The translations under genes were made by a program, and so were the position numbers. A stretch of 64,000 bases of DNA, from the NCBI GenBank assembly GCA_954871525.1, contig OX940872.1, forward strand, positions 9,695,180 to 9,759,179, read 5' to 3'. The notes beneath the pieces were generated by a model. The model was given only the letters and a program-made list of their open reading frames with translations, was not told where the DNA came from and did not search any database. The stretch is from Parietaria judaica. Its lineage: Eukaryota > Streptophyta > Magnoliopsida > Rosales > Urticaceae. Positions 59,582 through 64,000 of the stretch are shown here, piece by piece; position 1 is the first letter of the stretch, and every line of letters starts with the position of its first letter.

Positions 59582-60177
59582 TAAATAAAAGTTCAAAATA
59601 AATATAGATTAACAGGAAAATAAATTTTAGATTTTAATCGTTACAAAAATATTAAACGTGATTTGTTAGAGCTAATTGAAAATAATACTTATTAATAGGG
59701 GAGATTTATTTTTAATTTATTTATTTTGTTACAATGAAGGAAAAAAAATATTTTTTATTTTATTTAAAAAAAACGAATTATAATTAAATGCGATTTAAAA
59801 ATTAGAAGGGCAATTTAGTCTATATTTCAATTTGTTAGTGGTTATGATTTCCATAATTAGAAATTGGCATTTTTTTAAACTTTGAGCCACAAATGGGCAT
59901 TTGCTTCATTTACCCTATAAAAAATTATGAAACGATTATAGTGGAATGATGCGATATAAAAATCACATAAACGCAACATGAATGAATTTATATGAAGAAT
60001 AATTTAACTATTATTAAAATAATTATCATAGTTTTATTCTAATAATTTAATAATTATTCTCAATCAAATAATAAAAATTGTAGCTATTTTTGTAATTATC
60101 AATTCGACTCTATGATTATTTATTTTTTACTTCTTATGCGTTTTTACTTATTTAAAATACACCGAGATATCAAAAAA

Positions 60178-60480
60178 GTTATTGATGGTGAAAATACCCA
60201 AAGTTTGTTGAAATAACTCCTCGTGTACCCAAAGTTTAAAAGTGATGGAAAAAAATACCCAAAGTCGCATTTGGGGAGTTGACCACTCCATTCTCGTAAC
60301 GATGTTAACTTACATGTTAACTTTGCCCAGACTCAACGGGTAAGCTAACGACGTTACGAGAATGGAGTGGTCAACTCCTCACATGTGACCTTGAGTATTT
60401 TTGCCGCCACTTTTAAACTTTTGGCACACGAGGAGTTTTTTTACTAAACTTTACGTATTTTTGCCATCATTAACGCTATT
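60178..60480. mobile_element. Foldback element of about 300 bases
   Basis: The left arm has TGATGGTGAAAATACCCAAA, CTCGTGTACCCAAAGTTTAA, GGGGAGTTGACCACTCCATT and CTCGTAACG. The right arm has the complements CGTTACGAGAATGGAGTGG, TCAACTCC, TTTGCCGCCACTTTTAAACT and ACGAGGAG. The solo arm at 32240-32350 belongs to the same family. Confidence 0.85.
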
Positions 60481-60762
60481 TATTTATAATAAAAAAAAAC
60501 CTGATTGGGTCAATCGGTCACCCAACTCAATGCATTCGGCCCAACAAATCGAGTTGGGCGAGGTTGTGATTAAGTTCAATTGGCCTTGATTGGACTCTTG
60601 TTTGTTGTTTTTTGTTTTTTTGTGTTTTTTTTTAAAACCTATAGGAAAAATTATATTTAAAACTTAAAATTATAGGACAATTTATAGTAAAAATTGTAAA
60701 TTCAAGAGACAATTATATATAATTGATAACTTTATTGATAGTAGTGATACCATATAAACCAA

Positions 60763-61407
60763 GGTTTTAAATACCGCTTGTCGATTTCGTTTCGCATTTT
60801 TCGTTTTACGGATATATCGCTTGCCGATGGGTATTTGTAAATATTTAATAAATACAAGATATTTGTAAATTAAATATGTAGGTGACATATATAATATTAA
60901 GTCACTTTATTAGTTGAAGTGTATAATATTAAGTCAAATTATTATGTGGAGTGAATATGTATGTTAATTAAGTGTGTAATATTAAGTGAATATGCATGTT
61001 AATTGTATATGTATGTTAACATATTTAATATTAGTTTAAGTGTATAATATTATGTGGATGGGCTCTTTGGGTCATAGGATTTTGTGGATGGGGGAGGACT
61101 CACACAAATGTTACACCACCACACGCGCGCGCCGCCGCCGGCCGGGGTGGGGTGGGGTGCTCTTGTGTGAGTATAATTATTTTTGCCGAAAGTTTAATTG
61201 TTATTTTTGCCAAAATTAACCAAAAATATAATTTTTAGCAAAATTCCATCCAAATTTCGCAATTTTTACACTAAAAAACGAAGATTTTCCACACCCGTGC
61301 CCATGCGAATTTCGCAAAATTTACGAAAGAGAAACGAAAGGGTTTTTGAACCGCATATCTGCGAAAAACGAATTTCGCATGGAAATTCGCAAAATTTTAA
61401 ACCTTGA
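60763..61407. mobile_element. MITE-like element with CCAAGGTTTTAAA / TTTAAACCTTG ends
   Basis: The left end CCAAGGTTTTAAATACCGC and the right end AAAATTTTAAACCTTG are short inverted termini. The inner left part (ATATATCGCTTGCCGATGGG) matches the reverse complement of the element at 37487-37671. The right part has repeated GCGAATTTCGCA / AACGAATTTCGCAT motifs. A GC-rich block (61089-61170) flanked by ACTCACACAA/TTGTGTGAGT can form a hairpin and may be a separate insertion. Confidence 0.6.
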
Positions 61408-62420
61408 TATAAACAAATAAATTTGATCCTCGGATAATAAGGTTTGGCAATTTCTGTAATGATTTAAGGAACGATTATTTTTAGGCTCTTAGGTAAGTAG
61501 ATGTGTAGATAGGTACGTGCATTTAGAGCGCGTAACATGTACATAAAATACCTGCATAGTGCATGGAATTGTGGTAAAAAAAAATTCAAATCAATTTAAT
61601 TTGGTCCAAAAAATCCCCGAAAGTCCATTTATAAAAAAATGAGAAGTCAAAAAATGCAAAATAATTTTTAGTTTCAAAAAAAAAATTAAATAATAAAAGG
61701 CATTGTTCGCGCGCCGTAACAGGGCCTCAGATTTAACTGCACTGAGGTCTCGGACCCTCTTATTAATAGAAATTTGATTTAAATCAAATGGTAACTTATT
61801 CAAACGCTCTCTATAGCTATAAAACTCTACTTTCTCTCTTATATTTTTATAGTTTAAATATGCGACTAACGGGAGAATCCGCGACTCCTCTGGGATACAG
61901 ACTGAGAAGCTAGCTAGAGAGAAGACACTAGAGGAAAGTTAGAGCATCGACAGACCCGCGTCTCTGCTATCAGCTCTGAGCTTGCCCAGGCATGCTTAGG
62001 CACGTATCTCCAAACTCCCACTTTGAACTACGTGATGACATGGTCCCGGTATAATATACGTAGGTAGCCTCGTTATATGTGACGATGTGCGTCATCATAT
62101 ATCATAACCCCCCGACTCTCTCAGATATCGAATAATCAAGATCCAAGCATCGATCTGCCTACGAAGGTCCCGGTTCTCAACAAAAACTAACCTATATCCC
62201 CAGTCCTGCCCGACCGCCTAGGCAAAGGTTCTGGGACTTTGCAGTAACGGGTCATAGGACCCAATTTCGGTCCAACGGTTAGCGGAGGGTCTAATCTCCA
62301 CAAGAACAGTGAATCAAGTCTCCATCAAAGGAAAGAAAAAAAACGGCAATGGGCCCAGCTCATTATCAAAACATGGACCGGAACCGTGTTTGATCCATTT
62401 TTAAGCATCAAACACTTGAG
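61408..62420. other. Gene-free, with an unidentified repeat-like segment
   Basis: About 61860-62340 is more balanced in base composition than the surroundings and reads like U5/leader or LTR sequence (GCGACTCCTCTGGGATACAG, GCGGAGGGTCTAATCTCC). I see no matching second copy in the window. It may be a solo LTR of another family. No coding frame. Confidence 0.4.
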
Positions 62421-62762
62421 TGTTAGTTCCAAAATAATTTGGAACTTTTGTCACAAAATACAAAAAACCACACAACTCACACGACTAATAAAGAGATGAC
62501 TTCTCTCTCTGATGATGATTGTGTATATATTTATACATATACATATATATATATATATGCTTGTATAGAAATAAGATGTTGGAGAATGAAGTGAGTTATT
62601 ATTCCAAACCGAAGTTGGGTTTTTATAGCAAGACAACATAGTGTAAAATTACTAAACGACCCTAAGAAACTTGTGCTTCAAGTACAAGTCATACACAATT
62701 AAATTATTAAAGAAATGTAGTAGGCAAGTTTATCAGACCAATGAGGCAAGTTTATCTCCACA
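62421..62762 (-). repeat. 3' LTR of copia element 3 (minus strand)
   Basis: On the minus strand it starts TGTGGAGATAAACTTGCC right after the polypurine tract GGGGGACAA (62763-62771) and ends GGAACTAACA at 62421. It is about 342 bases and contains a TATA-like CTATAAAAACCC. The start and end resemble element 2 LTRs (TGTGAGTTTAAGCC ... GGAACCAACA). The target pentamer would be 62416-62420 (TTGAG); the other side is beyond the window. Confidence 0.8.
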
Positions 62763-64000
62763 TTGTCCCCCGTAAACTTGACTTAGTTCGAAATTCTTCA
62801 CGCTGAGAAGTTCTCACATCTCCGCGAATTTGACACGAGCTAGGGCCTTGGTGAGAATGCGAGCTCGTTGCTCTCTGGTGCTGACAAACTCCACGATGAT
62901 TTCTCCGTTCTCCATACGCTCGCGAATAAAGTGAAAACGAGTGTCTCTGTGCTTGCTGCGTCCATGAAAGACTTGAGTTTTTCATCAAAGCGATCGCGGA
63001 CTTGTTGTCGACATAGAGAGCCACCGGCTTCTGCTCGCTTCCAGTGACCTTGCTCAACAAATTTCTGAGCCATAACGCTTGACACACCGTTGCGGTTGCT
63101 GCCATGAACTCCGCTTTGCAAGACGATAAAGCCACAATTTTCTGCTTTTGTGACTGGCATGTGATTAGATTCCCGTTGAGATAAAACGCCATCCCTCCGG
63201 TACTCTTTCTATCATCGATATCACCGGCTAGGTCACTATCGGTGAAAAAGACCAGTTCTTCAGCTCCACTCCTTCTTCCGTACTGGATCCTGTAGCTCGT
63301 CGTTCCCTTTACGTAACGAAGGATGTGAGTGCGTAGAAATTTACGTGCCCAAGTCGTGTGTGCCACAACCAAGTTGGGTTTGCTAGGGACGCCATTAGGC
63401 AGACGGTTTGTCTTGTCTGTAGGATTTTCTTATACAGCCTGTTTGGCGTTCTCTTCACCTTCATGAAGAGGGCGCAGCTTTGGTTCCACATCTTCAGGTA
63501 TGAGTCAGCCATCACCACCGTGTTTCCGACTTCCGTCATTTGACCGAGACATATGTACACCTGGGTCAGCATGCGCTGGTCCTCGTTCTTTCACTGGAAC
63601 AAGGATGGACCCTCTGCCTCTGGTTTCGACGATTAATTCATCGCTGAATTTCACGCTCCCTATGATCTTTTCATCAAGCTCTTTAAACTTAGCTCGATCT
63701 CCAGTAATATGGTTACTTGCACCATTGTCTAAATACCATACGTCGGTATAAACATTCTTTTCTCCGTCTACGAGGAGGTTTGCAATAACCTTTTCCTCGA
63801 TAAGCATGACCGTCTCTTCGGCCATCTTCTCCGGGCTGGGCCTTTTAATTTCTCGGCCATCATCAGCTCGGGCTCCGGGCTCGACTTCACGTCGACTGGG
63901 TCCTCCAGGCCGGTCTTCTCTCTGACTGCTTCTTGCCCAAGGTCAGCGTCGGTCTTGCCTTCGACGCTCGTCTCCTCGTCTTCCCGCACATCAACGTTCC
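62763..64000 (-). pseudogene. Partial copia gag-pol with integrase and RT deleted
   Basis: On the minus strand from the window end: an acidic gag/protease linker (63768-63989); a protease with WYLDNGASNHITGDRAKF (catalytic Asp codon 63727-63729 intact, unlike element 2); a pre-integrase zinc segment ending LWHTRLGHVNFYAL near 63345; then RNase H immediately, from THILRYVKGTTSYRIQYG, with FTDSDLAGDIDD, GGMAFYLNGNLITC and LYVDNKSAIALM. Frame changes follow near 62930. Without integrase and RT it cannot move alone, though the LTR, primer and tract parts could still act in trans. Confidence 0.85.

Larger units (their letters stand above)
58600..59915. mobile_element. Possible third Mutator-like element with GC-rich cargo
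   Basis: The flanks show partial inverted similarity: CTTCCCCTATTAATTAGG and ATATTATTTAATTTTGTTAC on the left against the reverse complement of 59680-59735 on the right (CTCCCCTATTAATAAG, ATTTTGTAACAAAATAAA). A weaker match continues outwards. A CT microsatellite (58818-58873) and a GC-rich block (58874-59140) with repeated CGTCGC/CCTCCGTCGC motifs lie inside. This layout resembles the MULE at 32840-35010. No gene in the GC-rich block is recognisable, and the ends are approximate. Confidence 0.45.
62421..64000 (-). mobile_element. Copia element 3, internally deleted, running off the window end
   Basis: Only the 3' part is in the window, so the 5' LTR and most of gag are not seen. It is related to element 2: the protease regions share VIANLL.D, TDVWYL.NGASNH and TGDRAKF.ELD. 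Integrase and RT are missing between about 63325 and 63345, where the pre-integrase segment joins RNase H directly. Confidence 0.85.

Overview
This window is nuclear DNA from a flowering plant, most likely a eudicot. It is strongly AT-rich, with many (TA)n tracts. It holds intron-rich genes of plant-only families, a cytosolic-type tRNA-Leu(AAG), Ty1/copia LTR retrotransposons primed by initiator tRNA-Met, and Mutator-like elements carrying gene scraps. All calls come from reading the sequence by eye; no database search was run.

Genes: (1) an 11-exon CER3/WAX2 gene (2850-10920, +), predicted at 631 residues, for cuticular wax alkane synthesis; (2) a small unidentified three-exon gene (12378-13874, +) with two copies of a YLxSDxYM motif; (3) tRNA-Leu(AAG) at 15487-15567; (4) a one-exon atypical HLH protein (28242-28535, +); (5) an IBH1-like atypical bHLH gene (46155-46658, +) with an intron in its leader. 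Genes 4 and 5 both look like non-DNA-binding HLH regulators of growth.

Mobile DNA makes up most of the rest. Region 0.9-2.5 kb is a Pack-MULE-like element with long inverted repeats. It carries an antisense PPR fragment and a frameshifted ankyrin fragment, just upstream of the CER3 promoter. Region 20.9-26.7 kb is a young, complete Tork/Tnt1-like copia element with near-identical 663-bp LTRs and an ATATA target duplication, but four nonsense codons. Region 28.9-32.2 kb is a composite: a GC-rich array of degenerate palindromes, plus a broken transposon-type ORF split by a 1.6-kb non-autonomous LTR element on the minus strand (TSD GAATG). Region 32.84-35.01 kb is a second MULE with a DUF1985 fragment. 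Region 47.9-48.4 kb is a solo LTR of the same family as the decayed copia element at 51.06-56.30 kb (TSD GGACG). Region 58.6-59.9 kb is probably a third MULE-like element. From 62.4 kb to the window end lies a related, internally deleted copia element on the minus strand.

Smaller foldback elements and MITE-like pairs (15.8, 37.5, 43.5, 60.2 and 60.8 kb) and several tandem duplications fill the spaces between genes. I see no CRISPR, operon, prophage or other prokaryote-type system. The most notable structures are the gene-fragment-carrying MULEs, the nested insertion at 30-32 kb, and the palindrome array at 29.0-29.7 kb.
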